64,000 bases of DNA from Roseateles depolymerans (GCF_003387155.1 NZ_QUMT01000002.1:749694-813693), one strand, 5' to 3'; positions 44,578-58,405 are shown, numbered from the stretch's first letter. Notes: generated from the sequence alone by a model not told the origin. Numbers and translations: made by a program.

Positions 44578-45345
44578 TCAGTGGCCGGCGATCCAGCCCA
44601 GCCATTCATAGCCCAGGTAGCGGGCGCGGGTGATGCCTTCGGCAGAAGGCAGGGTGTCCCGCCATTCCCATCCTTCGCCGCTCAGGCCAATGGGCGCCGG
44701 CACCAGTTCCACCTCCGGGGGCAATGCAGCACGGAAGGCGCGCAGGGCGCGACGCATGTGCAGGTCGTGGGTCACCAGGATGACGCGCTTCACCCCGGTG
44801 CCGCGCAGCATGTCGGCGCTGTAGAGCGCATTCTCCCGGGTGTCGAAGGCGCGGTCTTCCAGCCAGCGGGGCTCAAAACCGAACTGCTCTCGGGCCAGAT
44901 GGTCGGCCAGCGCCGCCTCGCTGGGCTGCCCGGGCTTGGCCGCGCGGCCGGTGCCGCCGGTGAACAGCAACGGGCAATTGCAGCGGCGGGCCAGCCAGAT
45001 GCCATAGCGAAGGCGCTCGATGGAGAGGGTCTTGAGCTGCGCGATCTGATATTCGGGCACCATGAGCCGTCCGCCGGCGCCCAGCACCACGATCGCCGTC
45101 TGCTCCGGCGGACCTTGCTGCAGGCGCTCCAGGGCCAGCGGCTCGTAACGCCCCATCAGCCGGTCTTGCAGCCATTGGGCACCGAGGTCACTGCTGCCCA
45201 CCCACAGGGCCAACAGGGACACGGCAAAGAGGCCATTGGCCAGCCGGGGCCGTCGCGAGCGCCACCACCAGGCCAGAAGCAAAAGGGGAACCGCCCCCAT
45301 GGGCGGCAGCAGCCAGGCGGCCACGCTATGGATGATGTCGTTCAT
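44578..45345 (-). CDS. YdcF/ElyC-family (DUF218) membrane protein
   Basis: This 255-residue protein has two N-terminal membrane helices (about 5-27, 36-53) and a DUF218 domain: TAIVVLGAGGRLM, LLFTGGTGRAA, FDTRENALYSADML and VILVTHDLHMRRALRAF. ElyC, SanA and YdcF relatives affect peptidoglycan and envelope integrity or bind S-adenosylmethionine. The exact role here is unknown. It is divergent from the DUF748 gene with a 60-base gap. Confidence 0.85.
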   Translation of the reverse strand: MNDIIHSVAAWLLPPMGAVPLLLLAWWWRSRRPRLANGLFAVSLLALWVGSSDLGAQWLQDRLMGRYEPLALERLQQGPPEQTAIVVLGAGGRLMVPEYQIAQLKTLSIERLRYGIWLARRCNCPLLFTGGTGRAAKPGQPSEAALADHLAREQFGFEPRWLEDRAFDTRENALYSADMLRGTGVKRVILVTHDLHMRRALRAFRAALPPEVELVPAPIGLSGEGWEWRDTLPSAEGITRARYLGYEWLGWIAGH

Positions 45346-45406
45346 CAGTGTCAGGTGTTGAGCCCGCCAGCATAATCGGAGCCCACACGACTGATCCGGC
45401 TGTAAC

Positions 45407-49795
<4,389 letters not shown>

Positions 49796-50028
49796 GGGCA
49801 GGGCGGAGACGTGCCCTTGCTTGCGTCGGAAGTTCTACCAGGCGTTGGACGGGGTGCGCGTGGACGCGCGCCAGCACGGGCGGCATTGCGGCCTCGGATG
49901 GCCTGCGATAGAATTGCCCTCGAGTCGGGAGCGCTGTCGATCACGGTGCGTTGGACGATTGTTCCACCTGGCTCCCCCATCTTGACGGGTCGCGTTATCG
50001 CGGCCCGTTTTCATTTGCGAGGCGGCCA

Positions 50029-50835
50029 GTGCATCTCTTGTACCTCGACGAGTCGGGCCATCCACAGGATCCGAGCACGCAGTTTTTTGTCTTGGCAGGC
50101 TTTGCGGTATTCGAACGTTCCACGCACTGGCTGGAGTCAAAGATCAACCCGATCGCCGCGCGGTTCAGGCCGCGGGACCCCTCCACGATTGAGTTCCATG
50201 GCTCGCCGATGCATTCGGCCAAGGACGAGTGGGCGGGCATCGCTCCGACGGATCGTGTCCAGGCGCTAGTCGATGTGCTGAGCTTGCTCAGCAATCGACA
50301 ACTGCAGCTTCGTGTATTCGCCTCCGTCATCGAAAAGTCTACGATGCCGGAGGATCAGATCCTCGAGCGCTCATTTGAAGCCGTCGCGCATCAGTTCGAC
50401 CAGTATCTAGCGGACATGTGGGTTCGGCGCGGCGATGCGCAACGTGGACTGGTCATTTGCGACAAGGCTTCGTACGAGCAAAAGCTGCAAGCGCTTTCGT
50501 CCTTGTTCAAACATCAGGGCCACGCGTTGGGCCGCCTGCGCAACTTTGCTGAGGTCCCGCTGTTCTTGGACTCAAAGGCGTCGCGCCTCATTCAGATGGC
50601 CGACTTGGTCGCGTACTGGATCTTCCGGTACTACCAATCGAAGGATGACCGTGGCTTCCGATTGATCGAGCCCTCCATCCTGCGCCGCGCACATCAACGG
50701 GTCGGCTTGGTGACCTCGGTGACGCCCGCCACCGAGGCGGCTTTGGCTGCCATCGAGCCGCACAAATATCCGTTTCCTGACCCTACCGGCGCACTGGTAG
50801 GCGCGCGGTCCGTCGAGCCTGCGACGTGCCTATGA
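50029..50835 (+). CDS. DUF3800-domain protein
   Basis: This 268-residue protein begins VHLLYLDESGHPQDPSTQFFVLAGFAV, the hallmark Asp-Glu start of DUF3800. Later acidic positions appear in GLVICDKASYEQKLQ and ASRLIQMADLVAYWIFRYY, giving the RNase H-like acidic set. DUF3800 proteins are often found in mobile or defence-linked settings, but their activity is not established. The GTG at 50029 with AGG upstream places the motif at the N-terminus. Base composition is visibly less GC-rich and codon use less biased than in neighbours, suggesting acquisition. No partner gene is apparent. Confidence 0.82.
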   Translation: MHLLYLDESGHPQDPSTQFFVLAGFAVFERSTHWLESKINPIAARFRPRDPSTIEFHGSPMHSAKDEWAGIAPTDRVQALVDVLSLLSNRQLQLRVFASVIEKSTMPEDQILERSFEAVAHQFDQYLADMWVRRGDAQRGLVICDKASYEQKLQALSSLFKHQGHALGRLRNFAEVPLFLDSKASRLIQMADLVAYWIFRYYQSKDDRGFRLIEPSILRRAHQRVGLVTSVTPATEAALAAIEPHKYPFPDPTGALVGARSVEPATCL

Positions 50836-51205
50836 GATCCTGAAGCTGGCCACTCCCTGTGCCGCGAGTCGTGCCGCTCGCATCGATACAGGCGCCCAGC
50901 CGCATCGGCAGTGGCTGGGCCTTCAGCGCCCGCTGGTTGTCGCGGCGGTGCTGTAGCGCAACTCCACTGCAGCGTCCTAAAACTGGGGCGCCGCTTGAAG
51001 GTCATCGAACAACCGGTCAGCATTGAAATCTCTGGGCTGTATCCTCACTTTCAAACAGTGGCTGCAATGGCTGATCCCTGTTCCCCCGTTCTTCCATGTC
51101 TCGGAAGCGATGCATAGGGGTAGGGCGGACGCGATTGGCGTTTCTTCTTGGCAGATCCCTGCCCAGCCTTTGCGGTGTTACGCCCTATCAGGACGGTGAA
51201 GAGAA
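50836..51205. other. Intergenic region between the DUF3800 gene and msrA
   Basis: About 370 bases of mixed composition, lower in GC than the surroundings. A minus-strand frame of about 109 codons crosses the DUF3800 end but resembles nothing known. It could be residue of an insertion, and no intact element or repeat boundary is seen. Confidence 0.35.
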
Positions 51206-51775
51206 ATGGAAAAACGCGATATGAATCAAGAAGTTGGCGGTACTGACCTCATCACCCTCGGCGGCGGCTGCTTCTGGTGCACCGAGGCCGTCTTCCTGAA
51301 GGTCAAGGGCGTCCTGTCGGTCGAGTCCGGCTACACCAATGGCCACGTCCAGCATCCGAACTACGAGCAGGTCTGTTCCGGCCAGACCGGGCACTCGGAA
51401 GTGGTGCGGGTGCGCTTTGACCCGTCCGTGGTCAGCCTGACCGAGCTGCTGCAAGTGTTCTTCGCCATTCACGATCCGACGACGCTGAACCGGCAGGGTG
51501 CGGATGTGGGCACGCAGTACCGCTCCGGCATCTACTACCACCGGCCCGACCAGCTCGGCGAGATCCGCCAGGTGCTGGACGAAGCCAATGCGGCGCATGG
51601 CGGCAAGGTGGTCACCGAGGTGCAGCCGGAGCAGAACTACTGGCCCGCCGAGGCCTACCACCAGCGCTACTTCGAGAACCATCCCGAGCAGGGCTACTGC
51701 GCCTTTGTGGTGGCCCCGAAGGTCGACAAGTTCCTGAAGAAGTTCCGCGAGCTGGTGCGGGCGGACTCGGCCTGA
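51206..51775 (+). CDS. msrA: Peptide methionine sulfoxide reductase MsrA
   Basis: This 189-residue MsrA reduces methionine S-sulfoxide. The catalytic motif GGGCFWCTEAVF places the nucleophile Cys at 22. SGYTNGHVQHPNYEQVCSGQTGH and FFAIHDPTTLNRQGADVGTQYRS follow as in the family. A second ATG at 51221 (MNQEVGG) is possible and has GGA upstream. A compact terminator follows the stop. Confidence 0.96.
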   Translation: MEKRDMNQEVGGTDLITLGGGCFWCTEAVFLKVKGVLSVESGYTNGHVQHPNYEQVCSGQTGHSEVVRVRFDPSVVSLTELLQVFFAIHDPTTLNRQGADVGTQYRSGIYYHRPDQLGEIRQVLDEANAAHGGKVVTEVQPEQNYWPAEAYHQRYFENHPEQGYCAFVVAPKVDKFLKKFRELVRADSA

Positions 51776-51782
51776 TCCCAGT

Positions 51783-51803
51783 CCCCGCTCCGTCGGGGTC
51801 TTT
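51783..51803 (+). terminator. Rho-independent terminator after msrA
   Basis: CCCCG, a six-base loop and CGGGG, followed by TCTTT, eight bases after the msrA stop. Confidence 0.55.
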
Positions 51804-51931
51804 CTCGGATGAGATGGGCGGATGGCGCCCGTCTCGACCCTCCGGTGAGGGGAGGTCCCCCTCCAGAAGTCGGTGACTTCAGTCAGCGAGCCTGTGACGC
51901 AGGCACAATCGCGGCTGCTCTGAACCCCACC

Positions 51932-52351
51932 ATGTTCACCCCGACTGCAGCCGCGCGCCGGCCTCACCCCCGTCATGCCCACACCGGCATGCCAGCACTG
52001 CCGCCTGCGCTGCGGTGGTGGGTGATGCTGTGCCTGGTGTCGCTGCTGGGCTTCCAGTCCCTGGGGCTGGTGCACCGCAGTTTGCACGGCGGGAGTAGAG
52101 CGCCGCGTGCCGTGCTGGTGGCGGAGGCCACCGGTACGCCGGCCATCCTGAAATCCCCCAGCCTCGGCCACTTGCCGGGCAGCACCGACTGCCAGTTGCT
52201 GGACGAGCTCAGCACCGCGCTGGGCCCGATCACCCAGGCGCTCGCCTGGACCGCGCTGCTGCCGGACCATCCGGTTTCGACGCCGCAGCCTCACAGCGCC
52301 ACGGTCGCCCAGACCTGGCGCGCACCCGCGCGCGCTCCGCCCGTCGCCTGA
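51932..52351 (+). CDS. Small secreted or membrane protein upstream of the TonB receptor
   Basis: This 139-residue protein has a basic N-terminus and one hydrophobic helix (about 30-47, WWVMLCLVSLLGFQSLGLVH), followed by RSLHGG and a short Cys motif STDCQLLDELSTALG. Small proteins with a CxLxDxL motif are often encoded just before ZnuD-like TonB receptors in Burkholderiales, in my recollection, with no assigned function. The ATG at 51932 is chosen because upstream in-frame codons look non-coding. The C-terminus is Pro/Ala/His-rich. Confidence 0.55.
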   Translation: MFTPTAAARRPHPRHAHTGMPALPPALRWWVMLCLVSLLGFQSLGLVHRSLHGGSRAPRAVLVAEATGTPAILKSPSLGHLPGSTDCQLLDELSTALGPITQALAWTALLPDHPVSTPQPHSATVAQTWRAPARAPPVA

Positions 52352-52688
52352 ACGGGCGTGTTCCGGGCCTGCCCGGACCTGTCCCCGGGCTGTCCCGGGC
52401 TGTCCCCGGGGCTGATCGCTGTCGAAGTCCTTCGCACGAGCCGGTGTTTCACCGTGACTGCGCTGCGGCTGGCGGCATCGGCACCCCACCCCTGACTGTC
52501 ATCGATCCGCTGATCCCGTCGCCGGCATGCCGCCGTCTGGATCACGGAGCGCAACCCTGTTCCTGGCGCCGCGGCGCGCTCCGGTCAGGGCCCGTCTTCG
52601 GGCCTTGGACCTGGGCTGCCTGGCATGGGCCTTCATCGAGGGATGAGGCCGGCCCCTGGCCGCGCGCTGCCGATCCGAAAGCATTTCT
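52352..52688. other. Leader region of the TonB-dependent receptor gene
   Basis: About 337 bases. It contains a run of CCCCGGG and CTGTCC units at 52380-52420 and a perfect six-base-stem hairpin GGCCCG-TCTT-CGGGCC at 52589-52604. I saw no cobalamin B12-box (GCCACTG) and no evident Zur or Fur box. Confidence 0.4.
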
Positions 52689-55061
52689 ATGTCCAAGTCT
52701 TTTTCGCTGGTTCTGTCCTCTGCCATTTCCGCCACCTCCACCGCATCCGCCCGCAGCGTTGCAGGGGCTGGAAGCGTCGTTTCTCCGTCGCCCCGTCTGA
52801 CCTTGTCCCCACTGACGCAGGCGCTTGGCCTGGCTCTGGCAATGAGTTGCGGCGCCGCCATCGCGCAGACGTCAGCACCCGTCACCTCGGCTCGTGCTGA
52901 CAGCACTGCCTCCAGCCGCGAGGCAGCGGCCGGTAGCGGCGCTTCCGCAACCGGTGCCACCGCATCCGCAGCGGGCAACTCCACATCTGCCGCCACATCC
53001 ACATCCGCATCCGCATCCTCAGACGGCGGCGGCGCACCCGCAGACGCCTCCAGCGCCGACGCAGGCGGGAGCGGCGGCAGCAGCGGCAGCAATGCCGCCC
53101 AGCCCAAGCCCCGCCAGAAGCAGAGCCTGCAGCCCGTGGTCGTCACCGGCAACCCGCTGGGCCTGCGGGACCTGGTCATCCCGGTGCAGACCCTCAGCGG
53201 CGACGCGCTGACCCTCAAACGCGGCGCCACGCTAGGTGACACGCTGGAGGACATGTCCGGCGTCGGCTCCACCTACTTCGGCCCCAACAGCAACCGTCCG
53301 ACCATCCGCGGCCTGGACGGGGACCGCGTCAAGATGCTGAGCAACTCCGGCTCGTCGGTCGATGCGTCCAGCCTCAGCTTCGACCATGCCCTGCCGGTCG
53401 ACCCGCTGGTGCTGACCCGTGTCGAGGTTCTGCGCGGTGCCGCCGCGCTGCAATACGGCGGCAACGCCATTGGCGGCGTGGTGAACACCCTGGACAACCG
53501 CATCCCGCGCGCACCGCAGCCCGGCATCAATGGCGCGGCCGAGGTCCGCCTGGGCGGCGCTGCCAATGAATACGGCGGCGCTGCGGTGCTGGACGGGGGC
53601 ACGCAGCAGTTCGGATGGCACGTCGATGCCGCCGACCGTCACGCCGACGACCAGCGCGTGCCCCGCTTCACCGATAACGAAGGCACCACCAGCACGCACG
53701 TGCGCAACTCCGACAGCCACAGCCGCAGCGGCGCGCTGGGCGGATCGTTCTTTTTCTCCGACGGTTATGCCGGCGTCTCGGTCGAGGACTATCACACCAA
53801 CTACGGCGTGACCGTCGAGCCCGACACCCGCATCCAGATGCAGCGCCAGCGCATTGCCACCGCCGGTGAGTGGCGGGATGTGGCGCCGGGCATTGCGCGC
53901 GTCCAGTGGCAGTTCGCCAGCAGCCGCTACAAACACCAGGAGGTGGAGGGCGACGGCGCCGTCGGCACCACCTTCCAGTCCGACGGCAAGGATGCCCGCA
54001 TCGAGGCCCAGCATGCCGCCGTGCAAACGCCGTGGGGGCCGTTGCAGGGCGTTGTCGGCTGGCAGTGGGAGAACAGCGATTTCTCCGCGCTGGGGGACGA
54101 AGCCCTTGTGCCCAACACCACCACCCGCAGCGGCGCACTGTTCCTGATCGAGAACTTCAAGTCCGGCCCATGGAGCCTGCAGGCCGGCGCCCGGTCCGAG
54201 CGGGTCACGGTGTCGTCCACCGGCGGGGATGAGGACAAGTTCGGTGCGCCGACCTCCAAGCGCTTCAGCCCGAAGAGCTTCTCGCTGTCCGGTGCGGTGG
54301 ACGTGGGCAGCGGCTTCAGCCTCTCCAGCAGCATCAGCAGCTCCGAGCGTGCTCCGACCTTCTACGAGCTCTTCGCCAACGGCGTGCACGTGGCTTCCGG
54401 CGCGTTTGAAATCGGCGATGCGTCGCTGCGCCCAGAAAAGGCCAAGTCGGTGGACCTGGGTCTGCACTGGCAACAGAACGGCGCGAAGTGGGGCGTGCAG
54501 GTCTACCAGACGCGCTTCTCCAACTTCATCGCCATGGATGCCAACGGCGACACCCGCACCGAAGTCAACGATGCCGGTGAGGCGGAATCCATTCCGGTCT
54601 ATGTCTACCGCGGCGTGCCGGCGCGCATGCACGGCGTGGAGCTTGAAGGACGCCAGCCGCTGCCGTCGCTGGCCGGCTGGGACCTGACGCTGGGCACGAC
54701 CGTGGACCTGGTGCGCGGCACCAACCGCCAGACGGGCGAGGCGCTGCCGCGGCTGGCCCCGCTGCATGGCTCGCTGTCGCTGCAGGCCGAGCGCGGACCC
54801 TGGATGGTGCAGGCGGAGGTGCGCGGTGCGGCGCGCCAGAACCGGGTGCCGGCGCTGGACACGCCGACGGGCGGCTACGGCACGCTGCGTCTGAATGTGG
54901 CCCGGCATTTCGACCTGGGCAGCTACGACGCGCTCTGGTACGTGAAGCTGGACAACCTGGCCAACAAGCTGGCCTACAGCGCCAGCAGCGTGGCCACCAT
55001 CCGCGATCTGACGCCGCTGCCGGGCCGCAGCATCTTCACCGGCGTGCAGGTGAAGTTCTGA
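52689..55061 (+). CDS. ZnuD-like TonB-dependent outer-membrane receptor
   Basis: This 790-residue receptor starts with a signal peptide (cleaved near AIAQT, about 60), then an 80-residue Ala/Ser/Thr/Gly linker, a TonB box-like PVVVTGNPLG, a plug domain with the ZnuD signature YFGPNSNRPTIRGLDGDRVKML, LDASSLSFDHALPVDPL and LRGAAALQYGGNAIGGVVNTLD, then a 22-strand barrel ending in the aromatic residue of TGVQVKF. ZnuD relatives import zinc or haem, and the substrate here is not established. Histidine-rich barrel loops typical of ZnuD are not obvious. A strong stem-loop follows. Confidence 0.85.
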   Translation: MSKSFSLVLSSAISATSTASARSVAGAGSVVSPSPRLTLSPLTQALGLALAMSCGAAIAQTSAPVTSARADSTASSREAAAGSGASATGATASAAGNSTSAATSTSASASSDGGGAPADASSADAGGSGGSSGSNAAQPKPRQKQSLQPVVVTGNPLGLRDLVIPVQTLSGDALTLKRGATLGDTLEDMSGVGSTYFGPNSNRPTIRGLDGDRVKMLSNSGSSVDASSLSFDHALPVDPLVLTRVEVLRGAAALQYGGNAIGGVVNTLDNRIPRAPQPGINGAAEVRLGGAANEYGGAAVLDGGTQQFGWHVDAADRHADDQRVPRFTDNEGTTSTHVRNSDSHSRSGALGGSFFFSDGYAGVSVEDYHTNYGVTVEPDTRIQMQRQRIATAGEWRDVAPGIARVQWQFASSRYKHQEVEGDGAVGTTFQSDGKDARIEAQHAAVQTPWGPLQGVVGWQWENSDFSALGDEALVPNTTTRSGALFLIENFKSGPWSLQAGARSERVTVSSTGGDEDKFGAPTSKRFSPKSFSLSGAVDVGSGFSLSSSISSSERAPTFYELFANGVHVASGAFEIGDASLRPEKAKSVDLGLHWQQNGAKWGVQVYQTRFSNFIAMDANGDTRTEVNDAGEAESIPVYVYRGVPARMHGVELEGRQPLPSLAGWDLTLGTTVDLVRGTNRQTGEALPRLAPLHGSLSLQAERGPWMVQAEVRGAARQNRVPALDTPTGGYGTLRLNVARHFDLGSYDALWYVKLDNLANKLAYSASSVATIRDLTPLPGRSIFTGVQVKF

Positions 55062-55086
55062 GGGCGTGAGCCCTGGCCCTTGAGCC

Positions 55087-55115
55087 GCCCAGCCCTGGCG
55101 TTCCCGGGGCTGGGC
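55087..55115. terminator. Nine-base-pair stem-loop between the receptor and pdxH
   Basis: GCCCAGCCC pairs perfectly with GGGCTGGGC around an 11-base loop, 26 bases after the receptor stop. No T-run follows. It probably ends both convergent transcripts with Rho help. Confidence 0.55.
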
Positions 55116-55161
55116 AGTCGGGTTGGGTAACCAGGCCGGGTAACCGGGCTAGTCAGCCCAG

Positions 55162-55797
55162 TCAGGGCGCCAGTCGCTCCCGCACCCAGCGCCCGTCCTC
55201 GAGCCGATAGCACAGCCGATCATGCAGACGCGACCTGCGGCCCTGCCAGAACTCCCAGCGATCCGGCTTGAGCCGGTAGCCGCCCCAATGCGGCGGCCGG
55301 CTCGGGCTGAGTCCGTGCTGGGCGGCCGCCTTGGCCGCATTGGCCACCAGCACGGCGCGGCTGCTGATCACCTGGCTCTGAGGCGAGGCCCAGGCGCCCA
55401 GGCGCGAATCCAGCGGGCGGGACGCAAAGTAGGCGTCCGACTGTGCGGCGTCCACTTTCTCCACCACGCCTTCAATGCGCACCACCCGCTCCAGCTCCAC
55501 CCAGTGGAACTGCAGGGCGGCAAACGGATTGCCTGCGAGCTGCTGACCCTTGCGGCTGTCATAGTTGGTGTACCAGACGAGGCCCCGTTCATCCATGTCC
55601 TTGATGAGGACAATGCGGGTGGACGGGCGTCCGTCGGGACCCACGGTGGCCAGGGTCATGGCGTTGGGTTCGGGAATCTGGGCGTCCATGGCCTGGCGCA
55701 GCCATTGCTGGAACTGCACCAGTGGCTCGGAGGCCGAGGCGTTTTCATCGAGCTCGTCCCGCTCGTAGCTCTTTCGGAGGTCGGCAAGTTTGTCCAT
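55162..55797 (-). CDS. pdxH: Pyridoxamine 5-phosphate oxidase
   Basis: This 211-residue flavoenzyme makes pyridoxal 5-phosphate. It has the typical N-terminus [15 protein letters not shown], the FMN-binding block [43 protein letters not shown] and a C-terminus with [23 protein letters not shown]. It is transcribed alone. Confidence 0.97.
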   Translation of the reverse strand: MDKLADLRKSYERDELDENASASEPLVQFQQWLRQAMDAQIPEPNAMTLATVGPDGRPSTRIVLIKDMDERGLVWYTNYDSRKGQQLAGNPFAALQFHWVELERVVRIEGVVEKVDAAQSDAYFASRPLDSRLGAWASPQSQVISSRAVLVANAAKAAAQHGLSPSRPPHWGGYRLKPDRWEFWQGRRSRLHDRLCYRLEDGRWVRERLAP

Positions 55798-55942
55798 AAG
55801 GGTGAAGTATGGGGCGAATCCTTAGGTAACGTTCCCAACCGTGAAACTCCGGGTGTGATGATGCGCCCCGGGCAGGCATGCTGAGGCCAACTGATCGCCA
55901 AAGAGTCAGCCGCAGCGAGGAATCAACCTGAAGGAAGTACGC

Positions 55943-56611
55943 ATGGATCAGCGACGACCGGCTGTCGTCGTGCTCGCGGCAGGACGAGGCCAGCGCTTTC
56001 GCGGCGAGGGTCACAAGCTCGAGCAGTTGGTGGGTGGGGAGACGGTGTTGGCTCACACCCTGCGCCAGACGATGGCCTCCGGATTGCGTTTCTTGGTGGT
56101 GACGTCCGCAACCCTGGCGCCGCTGGTGCGGGGCCATGTGGCGGAACGCGACATGCTGGTGCTGCCGACGCAGGACCGGCTGGGACGCCCAGTGCCGGTG
56201 GGCATGGGCCATTCGATCGCGGCCGGCGTGGCCGCCACCGGTGATGCGCAAGGCTGGCTGATCGTGCCGGCGGACATGCCGCTGCTGCAGACCAGCACGC
56301 TGCTGGCCGTTGCGCGAGCGCTGGAGCACGACCCGATTGCCTATGCCCAGTACGACGGCCAGCGCGGCCATCCGGTGGGCTTCAGTGCGGAATTGTTTTC
56401 CGAGCTGACCGCCCTGCAGGGCGACGAGGGCGCCCGCAAGCTGCTGGCGCGCTTCCCGGCGCAGGCCGTGGATGTGAATGACCCCGGGGTGCTGGTGGAT
56501 GTGGACACGGTGGAGGACCTGCAGCGGGTGCTGTCGGTGCATCCCGACGTGCCGACCCCGGCGTCCGCGCGGCACCGTCTGCAACGGGCGGGGGGCAGCG
56601 CCGCAGGGTGA
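55943..56611 (+). CDS. MobA-like nucleotidyltransferase
   Basis: This 222-residue NTP-transferase fold protein has the nucleotide-binding start VVVLAAGRGQRFRGEGHKLEQL (compare LAAGxGxR...K), the metal Asp in WLIVPADMPLLQ, and GQRGHPVGFSAELF followed by VDVNDPGVLVDVDTVEDLQR. These features place it with MobA/MocA-type enzymes that add CMP or GMP to the molybdenum cofactor. No molybdenum hydroxylase genes are adjacent, so the physiological substrate is open. Confidence 0.83.
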   Translation: MDQRRPAVVVLAAGRGQRFRGEGHKLEQLVGGETVLAHTLRQTMASGLRFLVVTSATLAPLVRGHVAERDMLVLPTQDRLGRPVPVGMGHSIAAGVAATGDAQGWLIVPADMPLLQTSTLLAVARALEHDPIAYAQYDGQRGHPVGFSAELFSELTALQGDEGARKLLARFPAQAVDVNDPGVLVDVDTVEDLQRVLSVHPDVPTPASARHRLQRAGGSAAG

Positions 56612-56658
56612 GCGGCTGCCGGCGATCATCGGGCAAGCGCTGCGTCGCGGCGCCGGCC

Positions 56659-57336
56659 TCAGAGCCCGTGGGCCCGCGCCAGCGCCAACTGGTGTTCCAG
56701 CGACCGGTCGTGAATGCCGTGCTGGCGCAGGCAATGCACGGCCCGCTCCAGATAGTCCAGCGTCGTGCCGTACCGCCCGCGCGCATGGCGCAGGATGTGC
56801 AGCAGGCGCTCGTCCGGCAGGTCACCAGCCCATCCCGGGCTGCGCCGTGACAGCGTAAAGGCCAGCGCACGGTGCTCGCCGTCCTGGGTGAAGCAGGGCA
56901 GCCAGCGCGGCACATAGGTGCCTACGACCATCTCGCGCAGCCACAGGCGCTGCAGCTCGGCCTGGGCGCGTTCCGGCGCAATCCGGTAGACCAGCCCGCG
57001 GCAGCTACCGCCGGACAGCAGCGTCATGACCAGCCCCGGCTGCTCGGCGCTGCCCCGGTTGACCAGCGACCGCAGCCGCAGTGCACGGTGATAGCCCTGC
57101 ACCTTGGCGACCAAGGTGTCGGCGGGCGTGAAGCCCGGGTTCCACATCAACGAACCGTAGGCAAAGATCCACAGGCCGGTCGAGCGGTCCCATTCCTGCT
57201 GGAACTGGTCCAGCCACTCGCGGCTGTGGGGAGGAAGGTCCTCGATGCGGGCCCCCGCGAGCGGGTCCACCGGGCAGTCCTGGGCATGCGCCGCCGTGGG
57301 ATGCCCCTGGGCGGCGGGAGCGGGCGCATTCAACAT
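56659..57336 (-). CDS. chaC: Glutathione-specific gamma-glutamylcyclotransferase ChaC
   Basis: This 225-residue protein has the ChaC motif WIFAYGSLMWNPGF near residue 55. The catalytic glutamate is in WLREMVVGTYVPRW, with VQGYHRALRLRS and SCRGLVYRI between them. The enzyme degrades glutathione to 5-oxoproline and Cys-Gly. The 50-residue N-terminal extension is Ala/Pro-rich. It converges on the MobA-like gene. Confidence 0.92.
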   Translation of the reverse strand: MLNAPAPAAQGHPTAAHAQDCPVDPLAGARIEDLPPHSREWLDQFQQEWDRSTGLWIFAYGSLMWNPGFTPADTLVAKVQGYHRALRLRSLVNRGSAEQPGLVMTLLSGGSCRGLVYRIAPERAQAELQRLWLREMVVGTYVPRWLPCFTQDGEHRALAFTLSRRSPGWAGDLPDERLLHILRHARGRYGTTLDYLERAVHCLRQHGIHDRSLEHQLALARAHGL

Positions 57337-57410
57337 GGCCTTGATCCTGCCACAAGGACCTGCCGCTCGTCCTCAGGTAGTCACAATCCGAGCGGGGGTG
57401 ACACAGGAAA

Positions 57411-58316
57411 TCACCGCTGTTGCGACCCTCGCACAGGCGGCGTGTTGCGCGCCAGCCAGACGCCAAACACCGACAGGCCCATGCCCACGATGGCCAGGCC
57501 TGCGAGCGTTTCCCCGAACAGGGCCCAGGCAATCACCGCCGTGGTCGGAGGCGTGAGATAGAACAGGCTGGCCACGTTGACGGCGCTGCCGCGCCGGATC
57601 AGCACATTCAGCAGGCTCACCGCCCCGATGGACAGCACCAGCACCAGCCAGCCCAGCGCAAACTGGAAGGAGGGGGTCCAGTGCACCGTCGTGTCCTCGG
57701 TGGCCAGGGCCAGCGCGGCCGTGACCGCCAGGCAAGGCACGAACTGGATGACGGCGCCCGTGCGCAGATCGAAAGAAGGGCAGTAGCGCTTTTGGTAGAG
57801 CGTGCCGGCGGTGATGCCCAGCAAGGCGATGACAGCCGGCACCAGCATCGTCACCAGCGCGTCCGAGGGCACGGACCGGGTCTTGGCAGCGACCACCAGG
57901 CCGACGCCCAGGAAACCCAGTGCGAGCCCCGCCCACTGGGCTGGGCGCACCTGCTCGCCCAGCACTGCTCGCGCGCCCAGCGCAGTGACCACCGGCTGCA
58001 AGCCCACCACCAGCGCCGTAATGCCTGCCGGCAGGCCGTGGCTGATGGCGGTGAACACGCCGCCGAGGTACACCCCGTGCACCAGCAGGCCCGAGACGGC
58101 GATGTGGCCCCTGGCGCCCCAGTCGGGCGGCCAGGCCGCGCGGGTGACCGCGACGATCAACCCCATCAGGACAATCACTGCGGCATACCGCCACGCCAGG
58201 AAGGTCAGCGGCGCGGCATAGGGCAGTCCGAATTTCGCACCAATGAAGCCGGTGCTCCACAGCACCACGAACAACAGCGGGTAGAGCGCTTCCACCGCGG
58301 GTCGGGAATCTCGCAT
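57411..58316 (-). CDS. DMT-superfamily transporter (EamA domains)
   Basis: This 301-residue protein has ten helices in two EamA repeats, starting LYPLLFVVLWSTGFIGAKFGLPYAAPLTFLAWR, with SHGLPAGITALVVGLQPVVTAL and VASLFYLTPPTTAVIAWALFGE. It is distinct from the transporter at 16257 and closer to the YedA/RhaT-like branch. The substrate is unknown. It diverges from edd. Confidence 0.87.
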   Translation of the reverse strand: MRDSRPAVEALYPLLFVVLWSTGFIGAKFGLPYAAPLTFLAWRYAAVIVLMGLIVAVTRAAWPPDWGARGHIAVSGLLVHGVYLGGVFTAISHGLPAGITALVVGLQPVVTALGARAVLGEQVRPAQWAGLALGFLGVGLVVAAKTRSVPSDALVTMLVPAVIALLGITAGTLYQKRYCPSFDLRTGAVIQFVPCLAVTAALALATEDTTVHWTPSFQFALGWLVLVLSIGAVSLLNVLIRRGSAVNVASLFYLTPPTTAVIAWALFGETLAGLAIVGMGLSVFGVWLARNTPPVRGSQQR

Positions 58317-58405
58317 GCCCCGAGTGTGGCCGAAAAGGACTGGCCTTCACCCGGGCCCGTAACCGTTTCGTACCCCAAAAACGCTCGAAGGGTCTCTGTC
58401 GAGCG

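Noticed and set aside
50694-51023. A 109-codon minus-strand ORF overlapping the end of the DUF3800 gene
   Set aside because: It overlaps a recognisable gene, has no known motif and no ribosome site. I considered a transposase remnant but could not support it.
52352-52688. Cobalamin riboswitch ahead of the TonB receptor
   Set aside because: No B12-box-like GCCACTG and no compatible paired elements were found. Only a short hairpin and CCCCGGG repeats are present.
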